The position numbers and the translations under genes were made by a program. The notes beneath the pieces were generated by a model. It was not told where the DNA came from, did not search any database, and saw only the letters and a list, made by a program, of their open reading frames with translations. This document shows positions 28,301-36,227 of a DNA stretch of 64,000 nucleotides, one piece after another. This stretch comes from UBA4416 sp040387555 (lineage in GTDB: Bacteria; Bacteroidota; Bacteroidia; B-17B0; Aurantibacillaceae). The stretch lies in contig JAZKDO010000005.1 of NCBI GenBank assembly GCA_040387555.1, positions 186,001 to 250,000 of the forward strand. The letters run 5' to 3'. The stretch's first letter is position 1. Every line of letters begins with the position of its first letter.

Positions 28301-28658
28301 TGAAAAAATGCCTGATGAAAATGTGCGTTATGAGGCGACTTTGTATACGATTATCGCAGGGTACTACCAGATTGGTAATATGAAAAAAGCGACAGAATTA
28401 TCAGGTAAATTATTTGATATTTATGAAAATGATTTGAAAGTATATAAATCTCAGACTTCTATTCACAGAGCTTCTTTTAACCGCGAAGTTGGCCAGGCTA
28501 AAGAAATTATGCGTAGGTTAGTGATGTTGGCAGAACAATTTAAACAAGAGGCTCATTCGAAAGATTTAATGAAACGATTGACAGCTATTGTTCCCATGGA
28601 AGAGTTAATGCCGGAAGAGCAACAGCAAGCGCAACCTATGCCTCAGGGAGGTATGTAA
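25380..28658 (+). CDS. DUF2723 membrane protein, probable GT-C O-glycosyltransferase
   Basis: This 1092-residue protein has an N-terminal multi-helix membrane domain (about 1-380) that starts with an acidic first loop ASFWDCGEYIACAYKLEVGHPPGAP, typical of the DUF2723 family and comparable with the catalytic Asp/Glu loop of GT-C enzymes. A second helix group (about 545-670) contains NQYPYQPRERDYAYV. A soluble C-terminal domain (about 680-1090) ends in TPR-like helices. The eukaryotic member TMEM260 is a protein O-mannosyltransferase, so a role in O-glycosylation of secreted proteins is likely by homology. It is monocistronic, with its own terminator just after the stop codon. Confidence 0.9.
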   Translation: MQFKKLNNIIGWIVFAIATFTYVSTIEPTASFWDCGEYIACAYKLEVGHPPGAPFFMIVGRMFTLLAGGDPAMAGKMINIMSALCSSFTILFLFWTITRIGIKAIVKKGEEFTSGKQWAVIGAGIVGGLAYTFSDSFWFSAVEGEVYAMSSFFTALVFWAILKWEEEDTTNPVSAMRWLVVIAYLMGLSIGVHLLNLLCIPAICFIYYFKKYPFTWKSFFVTGIISLILLGGIQNIMIPKIVKFAADYEIFFVNKLGMGFNIGSAFYFVILFFALAALILYTVKKKESYYKLGFYTAILFAAIAVISANTGSGMFTRLLVLGGLLYGIHYLKSKNINTLNVILVSFTTLIIGYSSFFILIIRSQANTPMDENDPENAITMLSYLNREQYGDWPLTYGQYYNAPTDNANFKDGEPVFAKDEASKKYKIVDDRKKSIPAYQKEFCTPFPRMWSQQGNHEAAYRYWGDVQNHHKTKAVMNEQTGQMEEVQIPNFAANMTYFISYQLKYMYLRYFAWNFIGRQNDIQGLNGNPLEGNWKTGIKGLDDAILDSDTAFVPHAASNNMASNSFYALPFILGLLGFVFHVKNNKSDTWVVALLFLLNGLAVVFYLNQYPYQPRERDYAYVASFYAFAIFIGLGVLFIFDFLSKKTNAKTASVVATVVGLIIPTLMVSEGWDDHNRSKRTMSRDFAVNYLNTCAPNAILFTNGDNDTFPLWYAQEVEGVRTDVRVVNLSLLQTDWYINQMRRAAYESAPVPFTIPPDKYVQSKREVVYIMDKGTGPMNLKKAIDFVVSDDLENKLDYGNKPLDYFPSKTFYVPVDSATVMREKVIGVKDTARLVKSIKWSINRQYLTKNDLMVLDLIAHNNWKRPIYFAVTTGAEAYLGLEEYFQLEGLAYRLTPIKNNENEMAVGGRVNTDLMYDNVMNKFAWGGLDKPGVSLDENCTRMASNMRMQMATLAGALISKGQKKKAEKVLDLCLEKMPDENVRYEATLYTIIAGYYQIGNMKKATELSGKLFDIYENDLKVYKSQTSIHRASFNREVGQAKEIMRRLVMLAEQFKQEAHSKDLMKRLTAIVPMEELMPEEQQQAQPMPQGGM

Positions 28659-28660
28659 TT

Positions 28661-28690
28661 AAAAAAGCGCTTAGAAATAGGCGCTTTTTT
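28661..28690. terminator. Hairpin terminator after the DUF2723 gene
   Basis: AAAAAAGCGC and GCGCTTTTTT pair perfectly over 10 bp around a 10-base loop, two bases after the stop codon. Confidence 0.85.
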
Positions 28691-28711
28691 TATGAATAAA
28701 AAATTGGAAAA

Positions 28712-28939
28712 ATGGATTATCCTGCTTACAGAAAATATAAAAATAATAAGAACTTCTTTAAAGTTATCAATGAGAATGAATTTGAGGAGATCAGTTTTAT
28801 CGGTACTAAAATAGTAGTTGTAAAACATTTCGCTAAAATTTTGCCGGATAGAAATTTTATATCTGACTTGTTGCATGATATTGGAAATACCTGTGAATTA
28901 TCAACTCAGGAAGAATATGAATCGTATTTTAAAAAATAA
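28712..28939 (+). CDS. Small conserved hypothetical protein (75 aa)
   Basis: This short protein begins MDYPAYRKYKNNKNFFKV and continues with mixed alpha/beta sequence (ISFIGTKIVVVKHFA, SDLLHDIGNTCELST). There is no signal peptide or membrane helix. I know no function; it resembles small conserved proteins of Bacteroidota. The start ATG is the only in-frame candidate before conserved-looking sequence. It lies 38 bases before proC on the same strand and may be cotranscribed with it. Confidence 0.65.
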   Translation: MDYPAYRKYKNNKNFFKVINENEFEEISFIGTKIVVVKHFAKILPDRNFISDLLHDIGNTCELSTQEEYESYFKK

Positions 28940-28977
28940 AATCGACCTGTTCGAAGGGCGAGAACAATCAGAAAACT

Positions 28978-29784
28978 ATGAATAAAATTGCCATCATCGG
29001 ATGCGGTAATATGGGACTCATCTACGCCAATTCTTTTTTACGGTATAAAATTGTGACAAAAGAAAATTTGCTGTTGGTTGAAAAAAATGCGGACCGACAG
29101 AACAAATTATCTTCAATGAACATTGGTAAGGTTGTTACCACGGATGATCGATCTATCTCTGAATGTAATATTGTAATACTTGCAGTCAAACCTCAGGATT
29201 TCAAAGAATTATCACAGGCCTTAAAAACAGTGATCAATCCAACCTGTGTCGTCTTATCGATCATGGCCGGAACAGAAATCTCTTTTATACAATCATCATT
29301 GAATCATCAATTCATTGTGCGTGCCATGCCTAATTTACCTGTAGAAATCAGTTTGGGCATGACTGCATTCAGCGCTTCCTCAGAGTTAAGTCATGATAAG
29401 ATCATGCTGGTGGAAAATTTATTGTCCACAACGGGAAGAACACTATACCTGAAAGAAGAACATCAGTTAAATGCGGTAACAGCTTTAAGTGGTAGTGGAC
29501 CTGCTTACTTTTTCTATTTTATGAAGTACTTAGTGGAGGCTGGTGTAAATATGGGACTGGATGAACATATATCTTCGATACTAGCGAAGCAAACAATGCT
29601 GGGTTCATTTCATTTGATCAATAACGGGCAAAAAACACTGGATGAGTATATTGCTTCTGTTTCTTCAAAGGGGGGAACAACTGAAGTCGCCCTAAAAACA
29701 TTTAATGAAAATGACATGGGCCAGATAATTATTAAAGCTCTTCAAAATGCGGAGAGCAGGGCAGAGGAGCTGAGTATAAAATAG
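28978..29784 (+). CDS. proC: Pyrroline-5-carboxylate reductase
   Basis: This 268-residue enzyme reduces 1-pyrroline-5-carboxylate to proline with NAD(P)H, the last step of proline synthesis. It starts with the dinucleotide-binding IAIIGCGNMGLIYANSF and contains AVKPQDFKE, the substrate-binding ALSGSGPAYFFYF block and the C-terminal SSKGGTTEVALKTF signature. Length matches ProC (about 265-270). It sits alone among unrelated genes, with the T9SS cargo gene starting 11 bases downstream. Confidence 0.95.
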   Translation: MNKIAIIGCGNMGLIYANSFLRYKIVTKENLLLVEKNADRQNKLSSMNIGKVVTTDDRSISECNIVILAVKPQDFKELSQALKTVINPTCVVLSIMAGTEISFIQSSLNHQFIVRAMPNLPVEISLGMTAFSASSELSHDKIMLVENLLSTTGRTLYLKEEHQLNAVTALSGSGPAYFFYFMKYLVEAGVNMGLDEHISSILAKQTMLGSFHLINNGQKTLDEYIASVSSKGGTTEVALKTFNENDMGQIIIKALQNAESRAEELSIK

Positions 29785-29792
29785 TATATTTG
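29785..29792 (+). promoter_or_regulatory. TAnnTTTG box three bases before the start codon
   Basis: TATATTTG lies between the proC stop and the ATG at 29796. If it works as a -7 box the transcript would begin at or just before the start codon. No clear -33 element is visible inside proC. Confidence 0.35.
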
Positions 29793-29795
29793 AAT

Positions 29796-31538
29796 ATGAT
29801 TAGGTATATACTCTTCTTTATTTTTTTGAGTTCTGCCATGTTTGCACAATTAAGCAAGACAAACACAGGCTGTTCACCAGGAAGTAATTCCAGAATTTTT
29901 GATGGAAATAATATTCATACAAAAATATATTCCGGAGGAGATATGCATTTTGATATTTTCGGAACCGGAAATGCTTTGTATGAATTCCCAAAGGGCAGCG
30001 GGAAAACTATATGTAACGCTTCACATATATGGATTGGAGGAATCACAACAGGTGGGCAATTAAAATTAGCTGCGCAAACATACAGGCAGCAAGGGCTTGA
30101 TTTTTGGCCCGGACCATTATCAACTATAGACGCTTCTATATACTCAAATGATTGCGATAAGTATGATTATATATGGAAAGTGAATACTTCAGACGTGGAT
30201 AGTTTTGTTCATAATTACAATAGTGGAAATGTTCTAAATGGGTCGTATAGTATTCCTTATGATATACTTTCCTGGCCGGTAAAAGATACGGTTTCGCCAA
30301 ACTATGAAACAAATGCTCCTTTTGTAGATGTAAATCATAATGGCAAATATGATCCTAAAAACGAGGGCGACTATCCTTTAATTAAAGGAGATCAGACATT
30401 ATTTCAGATTTTTAATGATAATGGGAGTAACCATCAGGCATCTGGATTACCAGCCATGGGCTTGCAGTTTAATCAAACAGTTTATGGTTATAATTGTGAT
30501 AATGTCATTCAGCTGTATCCCGAATTATTGAATACAACATTTTATCATTATAAAATTTATAACAGGAGCCAATTCAATTACCATAGTTCATATATTGCTT
30601 TTTGGGTAGATGGGGACATTGGAACCAGAACGGATGATTATGTTGGTTCTAATCCAAAAAAAGGCTATGGTTTTTTTTACAACGGATATAATATTGATGC
30701 AGTTTATGGAAATCAAACACCGGCTTTGGGAGTGCTTTTACTAAAGGGGCCTAAAGCTGAACCTTTTGATGGTATTGATAACGATATTGACTCTGTTATG
30801 GATGAGCCGGGAGAGGAATTATTAGTTCCAAGACTTTTATATTTTAATCATGCAACTCCAACTAACACTGCCAATATTAGTATGACAGATCCTGTTAATG
30901 GCGTTCAGTTTTATCAATACATGAGTGGTTACTGGAGAGATGGATCGCCTTTTACATGTGGTGGTAAAGCCTATGGAGGAAGCGTTCCGGTTCATAGCGT
31001 ATTTACAGGGAGCAATTCTGTAACAAATGATTGTTTTGCTTCGTGGACAGAAAAAACCAGTATAAATCCGGTTGGCAATAGATGTTTATTAGTATGCTCA
31101 GGCCCCATCGGTATTGCGGCATATGATAGTTTAGAAATAGAATATGCTTTAGTGTCGTCATTTGATAGTAGTGTTTCTAATAACTCTTTTGCCAGCACAT
31201 TACAGCTACAGAAGGATGTGGATAAGGTCAGAGAATTTTATTATAATGTTAATAAATCAGATTGTTTTTTAGACGTTGGATTTAAGGAAATTAATCTGGA
31301 AAATGAAATCAGTTTATTCCCAAACCCTTTTGAAATGAACATAAATATAAAAAGCGAAGTATTTAAGAACTCTAAATCAGTTGTATGTGTGAAAGATATT
31401 TTAGGGAGAGAACTGTATAGAAATGAAACTAGTTTTCTTTCGCAATCAATTGATTTGTCTTTTTTGACAAAAGGCGTATACATTTTTACAATTAATGTTG
31501 AAGGCCACCTTTTGGTAAAAAAAATAATAAAGAACTGA
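29796..31538 (+). CDS. T9SS-secreted protein, paralogue of 31658-33319
   Basis: This 580-residue protein has a signal peptide (MIRYILFFIFLSSAMFAQ), an N-terminal module with YSGGDMHFDIF and the diagnostic HIWIGGITTGGQLKLAAQTYRQQGLDFWPGPL (given in parts), an acidic loop resembling calcium-binding repeats (DNDIDSVMDEPGEE), and a C-terminal about 75-residue type A T9SS sorting domain (ISLFPNPFEMNINIKS ... LTKGVYIFTINVEG). A TTG six bases upstream could also start it, but the ATG gives the better signal peptide. It converges on its own paralogue and shares a terminator with it. Confidence 0.85.
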   Translation: MIRYILFFIFLSSAMFAQLSKTNTGCSPGSNSRIFDGNNIHTKIYSGGDMHFDIFGTGNALYEFPKGSGKTICNASHIWIGGITTGGQLKLAAQTYRQQGLDFWPGPLSTIDASIYSNDCDKYDYIWKVNTSDVDSFVHNYNSGNVLNGSYSIPYDILSWPVKDTVSPNYETNAPFVDVNHNGKYDPKNEGDYPLIKGDQTLFQIFNDNGSNHQASGLPAMGLQFNQTVYGYNCDNVIQLYPELLNTTFYHYKIYNRSQFNYHSSYIAFWVDGDIGTRTDDYVGSNPKKGYGFFYNGYNIDAVYGNQTPALGVLLLKGPKAEPFDGIDNDIDSVMDEPGEELLVPRLLYFNHATPTNTANISMTDPVNGVQFYQYMSGYWRDGSPFTCGGKAYGGSVPVHSVFTGSNSVTNDCFASWTEKTSINPVGNRCLLVCSGPIGIAAYDSLEIEYALVSSFDSSVSNNSFASTLQLQKDVDKVREFYYNVNKSDCFLDVGFKEINLENEISLFPNPFEMNINIKSEVFKNSKSVVCVKDILGRELYRNETSFLSQSIDLSFLTKGVYIFTINVEGHLLVKKIIKN

Positions 31539-31607
31539 GAATATAAAATCTTATAAAAGCAGAAAACAGTTCAGAAGGCTCATTATCATTGACTTCTCAG
31601 GAAGCGA

Positions 31608-31643
31608 CAAAAAAAGAGACTTATGCATCAGTCTCTTTTTTTA
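31608..31643. terminator. Bidirectional terminator between the convergent paralogues
   Basis: AAAAAAAGAGAC and GTCTCTTTTTTT form a 12-bp stem around a TTATGCATCA loop, with A and T tracts on the two sides. Confidence 0.85.
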
Positions 31644-31657
31644 TTGCCTCTAGAACC

Positions 31658-33319
31658 TTATTCTTTAACAAATTTTTTGGTAGTTGTATGATCTTTTGAG
31701 CTTAATTTCAAAAAGTAAATGCCTGAACTTAAATGATCAACATTGATTGATGTTTGATTAAATTCTTTATGATCTTCTGATAGTAATATTTTACCCAAGG
31801 CATCTGTTATTTCCAGTTTTACAGAAGTAGGTTTTGCACCGCTGCTGACATTTAATGTTCCATTCGTTGGATTTGGAGAAATTGTAATTTGGGTTTGCAG
31901 ATTTTGTTCTTTAATACCTGTAGTTAAACATTGATTTAAAGTTGAGTTATAAATGAGATGCAAATTTTGAACATCCATATCTAATTTTGCCAATGGATTA
32001 TTGGTAATGCTGTCAAATGCTGAAATATAGGCATACTCTAATTCATGCACATCTCCTGGCTGAAATATAAATGGACCGGAACCTAACAATAGTCTTTTGT
32101 CTGAACCTGTACCGGTTTCCGACCAATTTGATGGACTGCACGGGCTATTTGAATATGTATTTCCCGGGTAAGCAAAATTGATCGAAGTGTTGCCTCCATA
32201 ACCATTTCCGCCACAGGTGAGATGTGTACCATCTTTCCAGTAACCAGTCATGTATTGATAGTATTGTGTTGCATTAGCAGGATCAGTTGTTTGTATAGGA
32301 ACGCCCGGTAAAGAATTATTGATGTACATAAAATTGGTCAATCCCATATTTTCAAAGGGTTCATCCGTATTGCCATCACCATTATCATCAACGCTATTAG
32401 TAGTGTTTATTGGTCCTTTTAGCTGAACCACTCCAATTGCAGGATTGTTTGCAAACTGATTATTATAGTTGTAAGCATAACCATCCTGAACATCGCAACC
32501 AGCGTAATCATTAGGTGAGGTTGGGTTTGTACTCATATCAATATCAGTAAACAGGTTGGTATAAACATTGTGTAATGCAAAAGAACTCCGGTTAATTATT
32601 TTATAATTATAAAAAGTTGTATAGTTTAAAAATGGATTGCTGGTTGCTATATCGCAAGGCCCATATGCATAAGCCATTAACCGAATCTCCAGCCCTATTG
32701 GTACTGTTCCTGAACCATGGGGTAAATAGCTGTCATTAAAAACAGTAAATATAGCCTGATCTCCTTTTATCAAAGGATAGTCTCCAGCGCTTGGTGTATA
32801 AATATTATCTGCATCTACGTCCATAAAAGGAGCCAGAAGTTGGTCATGATTTTGCCAAATATCACCATTACCTGGCCAATTTAAAATACTGTTAGGTATG
32901 GTATAGGTTCCATTTTGAACATTACCATTGGCAACATTTATTAAAAAAATATCTATTTCAGATTTATTGATCTTCCAAACCTTATTATATTGAATAACAT
33001 TTGTTGAATTGGTTGTTGCGGTGGTAACATCCAAAGGACCGGGCCAATAGTCAACGCCTCCTTGATGGTAAGTTTGAGCAGCTAATTTTAGTTGTCCGCC
33101 AACATCAAGCCCACCAATCCATAAGGTTCCAAGTCCACCCCAGTTTTTATTACTTACTGCCGGGCATTGGTAGGTTGGCGATGAGTAAGTAGAGTCATAA
33201 TGTAAATCGCCGCCGCTGTTCACGCGTGCTTTGACCTGGTTAATATCTAAATAGTTGAAAGTTTGTGCATTGGCTAAACCTGCTATTAGGCCGGTAAATA
33301 GGAGTAAATTTTTTTTCAT
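31658..33319 (-). CDS. T9SS-secreted protein, paralogue of 29796-31538
   Basis: This 553-residue protein has a signal peptide (LLLFTGLIAGLANAQ), the module VNSGGDLHYDST with LWIGGLDVGGQLKLAAQTYHQGGVDYWPGPL (read in parts), an acidic DDNGDGNTDEPFE loop at about residue 315 like a thrombospondin type 3 or dockerin calcium site, and a C-terminal type A T9SS sorting domain starting ITISPNPTNGTLNVSS. The whole chain aligns with the convergent neighbour, so the two are an inverted duplicate pair. The N-terminal module does not match a named family I know. Confidence 0.88.
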   Translation of the reverse strand: MKKNLLLFTGLIAGLANAQTFNYLDINQVKARVNSGGDLHYDSTYSSPTYQCPAVSNKNWGGLGTLWIGGLDVGGQLKLAAQTYHQGGVDYWPGPLDVTTATTNSTNVIQYNKVWKINKSEIDIFLINVANGNVQNGTYTIPNSILNWPGNGDIWQNHDQLLAPFMDVDADNIYTPSAGDYPLIKGDQAIFTVFNDSYLPHGSGTVPIGLEIRLMAYAYGPCDIATSNPFLNYTTFYNYKIINRSSFALHNVYTNLFTDIDMSTNPTSPNDYAGCDVQDGYAYNYNNQFANNPAIGVVQLKGPINTTNSVDDNGDGNTDEPFENMGLTNFMYINNSLPGVPIQTTDPANATQYYQYMTGYWKDGTHLTCGGNGYGGNTSINFAYPGNTYSNSPCSPSNWSETGTGSDKRLLLGSGPFIFQPGDVHELEYAYISAFDSITNNPLAKLDMDVQNLHLIYNSTLNQCLTTGIKEQNLQTQITISPNPTNGTLNVSSGAKPTSVKLEITDALGKILLSEDHKEFNQTSINVDHLSSGIYFLKLSSKDHTTTKKFVKE

Positions 33320-33517
33320 GGTAGTGGTTTTAATTGGTTTCCTAATTCAATATTACTACCCGTAAACTCAATAATAATCTCAAAACTAGTAAGTGGTTAG
33401 TTTGACTTCATAAGTGGATACTTTTAGATTATAAGTGTTTTATTTTCTCAATCAGAAAAACTATTGCAACTTTCTTAAGGAGTGCGCTCGGTAAAAGAGT
33501 TACCTTTAAATATTTCG

Positions 33518-33525
33518 TAGATTTG
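33518..33525 (+). promoter_or_regulatory. TAnnTTTG box four bases before the start codon
   Basis: TAGATTTG is followed by CATT and the ATG at 33530. A -7 box this close implies a leaderless or nearly leaderless transcript. I see no TTTG about 19 bases upstream. Confidence 0.4.
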
Positions 33526-33529
33526 CATT

Positions 33530-33943
33530 ATGGAAAATACCGAATCTCATCAACAACCTGTCCGGAAATCAAAATGGAAAAAATGGTTGTCTTTAACTTT
33601 ATTGACTTTGGTTCTGATTTCGATTATATATGTTGTAATCTGTGGAATGTCATATAGTACAGGAACACGCACCGGAGTTGTCATAAAACTTTCGCGCAAA
33701 GGTTATATTTTTAAAACTTATGAAGGCGAACTTAATTTAGGAGGAGTAACGCAAGGCGATGGAACTTTAATGCCTACACGATTATGGAACTTCTCTGTTA
33801 AAGGTAGTAATGATTCTATTTATAACGCCATTACAGCAAACCAGGGAAAACAGGTAAGACTGCATTACAAAGAAGTATATAAAACCTTTTTCTGGCAATC
33901 TGAAACACCCTATTTAATTGAGAAAGTTGAAGTAGTAAATTAA
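33530..33943 (+). CDS. Single-helix membrane-anchored hypothetical protein
   Basis: This 137-residue protein has a cytoplasmic basic start, one transmembrane helix at about residues 19-40 (LSLTLLTLVLISIIYVVICG) and a beta-rich outer domain (TRTGVVIKLSRKGYIFKTYEGELNLGG, shown in part; WNFSVKGSNDS; VRLHYKEVYKTFFW). Proteins like it are conserved in Bacteroidota and are sometimes misnamed 6-phosphogluconate dehydrogenase in databases as I remember; no dehydrogenase motif is present. It converges on the glutathione peroxidase gene with only five bases between their ends. Confidence 0.75.
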   Translation: MENTESHQQPVRKSKWKKWLSLTLLTLVLISIIYVVICGMSYSTGTRTGVVIKLSRKGYIFKTYEGELNLGGVTQGDGTLMPTRLWNFSVKGSNDSIYNAITANQGKQVRLHYKEVYKTFFWQSETPYLIEKVEVVN

Positions 33944-33948
33944 TAAGA

Positions 33949-34482
33949 TTACTTACCTTCAATCCAATTTGTGATTTCCGTGTCCATTGGTTTTATACCC
34001 GAACCCAGATATTTCACAACCTCTCCCTTTTCATCTATTAAAAATTTATTAAAGTTCCATTTAACAGTGGCATCTAAAACACCATTTTCTTTTTTAGAGG
34101 TTAACCATTGGTAAATCGGACTTTTTGAAATACTTATTTTTTCCATCATTTGAAAAGTAACGCCATAATTTTTAGTGCAAAAAGCTTTAATGTCCGCACT
34201 TGTTCCTGGTTCTTGTCCACCGAAATCGTTGCAGGGAAAACCGATGATCACCAGGTTTTTTGATTTATATTTTTGATGCAATGCTTCCAAATCTTTGTAT
34301 TGAGGCGTGTATCCACATTCAGAAGCGGTATTCACGATTAATACTTTTTTGCCTTTCAGATCTGCAAAATTAAAATCAGCTCCTTCAAGAGTCTGAGCTC
34401 TGAATTCGTGCAAACTTTTATGACCTGATGTTGTAAATGCCATTGCAATGACTGCAAGAATTAATGTGCTTATTTTTTTCAT
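33949..34482 (-). CDS. Glutathione peroxidase-like thiol peroxidase (exported)
   Basis: This 177-residue protein reduces hydroperoxides. The catalytic tetrad of the family is complete: C56 in NTASECGYT (Cys instead of selenocysteine), Q90 in FPCNDFGGQEP, and W142/N143 in KWNFNKFL. FPCN carries the second cysteine C84 near the GPx thioredoxin-dependent type region. A signal peptide precedes it (MKKISTLILAVIAMAFTTSG), so it should act in the periplasm. Thioredoxin-like reductants are more likely than glutathione in this phylum. It is monocistronic. Confidence 0.9.
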   Translation of the reverse strand: MKKISTLILAVIAMAFTTSGHKSLHEFRAQTLEGADFNFADLKGKKVLIVNTASECGYTPQYKDLEALHQKYKSKNLVIIGFPCNDFGGQEPGTSADIKAFCTKNYGVTFQMMEKISISKSPIYQWLTSKKENGVLDATVKWNFNKFLIDEKGEVVKYLGSGIKPMDTEITNWIEGK

Positions 34483-34630
34483 GTGTGAATTTATGGGTTT
34501 TTAAATGTCATATGGTATAGTCATGTTCATCTGTTTTTTTTGTTCAGGACGTAACATAACTATTTCATGATTGTTCTTAGTTTATAACAAATATAAAGCA
34601 ATAGTGTTTAACAAATGCTAATTTATTTCC

Positions 34631-34638
34631 TAAATTTG
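34631..34638 (+). promoter_or_regulatory. TAnnTTTG -7 box candidate upstream of heme O synthase
   Basis: TAAATTTG lies seven bases before the TTG start of the heme O synthase gene. The 5' untranslated region would be nearly absent if this box is used. Confidence 0.4.
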
Positions 34639-34645
34639 CGCTGCT

Positions 34646-35554
34646 TTGCAAACTGATACTCATACTCCACATGAAACTATAGTCTATAGTAAAGCGAAAG
34701 CCTTTTTAAAATTAACAAAATTCACTTTGTCTGCTTTGGTTGTTTTTTCGGCCATCATTACATTTTTTACCGTTGCAGAATCTTTCAACTGGAAGCAGGT
34801 CATAGCTATTTGTCTGGGAGGTTTTCTGGTTACAGCCGCTGCTAATGGCTTCAACCAGATTATTGAAAAAGATCTGGATAAATTAATGAACAGGACAAAA
34901 CAACGGCCCATACCAACAGGAAATTTAACAGTGACTCAAGCACTTGTTTTTTGCGCAGTATTTGGAATTACGGGAACTGTTTTGCTGTGGGTTTTCACTA
35001 ATCCTCTTTGTGGTATTATTGGATTTATATCCATCATTTTATATGCGCTCGTTTATACCCCTCTAAAAAGGGTTACGCCCTTTTCTGTTTTTATAGGTGC
35101 TATTCCGGGTGCTTTGCCTACTTTAATTGGTGCTATTGCAGGCACTGAAGGTTTTGGACACATCACGTTTTTTGCGATTTTACTATTTTGCATTCAGTTT
35201 TTCTGGCAGTTTCCTCATTTCTGGGCAATAGCATGGGTAAGTCACGACGATTACCAAAGGGCTGGTTTTTTCATGCTCCCGTCTAAAGGTGGAAGAGACA
35301 AGAGTTCCCGTTCGCAGATCCTTGTTTATACCCTGTCATTATTTCCAATAGCGCTTACACCGTTTGTATTTAATTATACAGGATGGATGTCGGCCACGAT
35401 AGTTAGTTGTATGGGTTTGGTATTTATTATTCAGGCCTATAATTTATACAGATCAAGTACAATTGAAGATGCGCGAAAATTAATGTTCGGCTCATTTATA
35501 TATTTGCCGGTTGTGCAGGTGGCACTCATGATTGGCAGTAAATTTTTAATATAA
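34646..35554 (+). CDS. ctaB: Heme O synthase (protoheme IX farnesyltransferase)
   Basis: This 302-residue UbiA-family membrane protein adds a farnesyl group to heme b to make heme O for heme-copper oxidases. The first prenyl-diphosphate site is AANGFNQIIEKDLDKLMNRT (the N-x3-D-x3-D type motif) with KQRPIPTGN, then YTPLKR, and the second aspartate motif is SHDDYQRAGFFMLPSKGG. There are about eight or nine helices. It starts with TTG (no in-frame ATG before the motif). It leads a run of cytochrome oxidase genes. Confidence 0.93.
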   Translation: MQTDTHTPHETIVYSKAKAFLKLTKFTLSALVVFSAIITFFTVAESFNWKQVIAICLGGFLVTAAANGFNQIIEKDLDKLMNRTKQRPIPTGNLTVTQALVFCAVFGITGTVLLWVFTNPLCGIIGFISIILYALVYTPLKRVTPFSVFIGAIPGALPTLIGAIAGTEGFGHITFFAILLFCIQFFWQFPHFWAIAWVSHDDYQRAGFFMLPSKGGRDKSSRSQILVYTLSLFPIALTPFVFNYTGWMSATIVSCMGLVFIIQAYNLYRSSTIEDARKLMFGSFIYLPVVQVALMIGSKFLI

Positions 35555-35582
35555 TACTCATATTTCGATAATCTTAATAGTC

Positions 35583-36182
35583 ATGGAAGAAAAATTTAAA
35601 CCAAGTCCAACCTACAAAACTGAATTGAAAGCGGCACAACAGAAGGCCTCCAAACCATTATTATGGGTGGGAATTCTGAGTATCGTTATGTTATTTGCGG
35701 GCTTAACAAGTGCTTATGTTGTTAGAGCTGATAATGGAAACTGGTTGTTGTTTAACCTGCCAAATGCCTTTTATTTAAGCACGGCTGTTATTATTACCAG
35801 TAGTATTACTCTGTTTTTTGCTTTACAAATGGCAAAAAAGAATAACAAACAAGGAACAATTTTCGGATTATTGGCGACTTTTATTTTGGGACTTTTGTTT
35901 GCTTACTTGCAATATTCAGGTTGGGGCGAATTATATAGCAAAAATATTGTGTTTGCCGGTAAAACAGCCAATGCGTCTGGCTCGTTTTTGTATTTAATCA
36001 CTTTTTTACACTTGTTACATTTATTTGCAGGGTTAATTTCGCTTTTAGTGACCTTAAAAAACAGTATTAAAGGAAAATATAATGGTGGAAATACTCTGGG
36101 ATTAGAGCTTTGTTCAATTTATTGGCATTTTCTTGATATTTTATGGGTCTATTTGTTTTTATTTTTGTATTATATTCGTTAA
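35583..36182 (+). CDS. Cytochrome c oxidase subunit III family protein (short)
   Basis: This 199-residue membrane protein has five hydrophobic helices: WVGILSIVMLFAGLTSAYVV, a STAVIITSSITLFFALQMA helix, FGLLATFILGLLFAYLQ, YLITFLHLLHLFAGLISLL and YWHFLDILWVYLFLFLYY. The HLLHLFAGL and YWHFLDILWVYLF blocks are the usual subunit III (CtaE/CoxC) signatures. It lies 28 bases after ctaB and 45 bases before a second subunit III gene. Bacteroidota often carry this pair. Confidence 0.88.
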   Translation: MEEKFKPSPTYKTELKAAQQKASKPLLWVGILSIVMLFAGLTSAYVVRADNGNWLLFNLPNAFYLSTAVIITSSITLFFALQMAKKNNKQGTIFGLLATFILGLLFAYLQYSGWGELYSKNIVFAGKTANASGSFLYLITFLHLLHLFAGLISLLVTLKNSIKGKYNGGNTLGLELCSIYWHFLDILWVYLFLFLYYIR

Positions 36183-36227
36183 ACTTGCACCATAATTTAT
36201 AAAAATCGTTAAAACGTAAATTTTATT

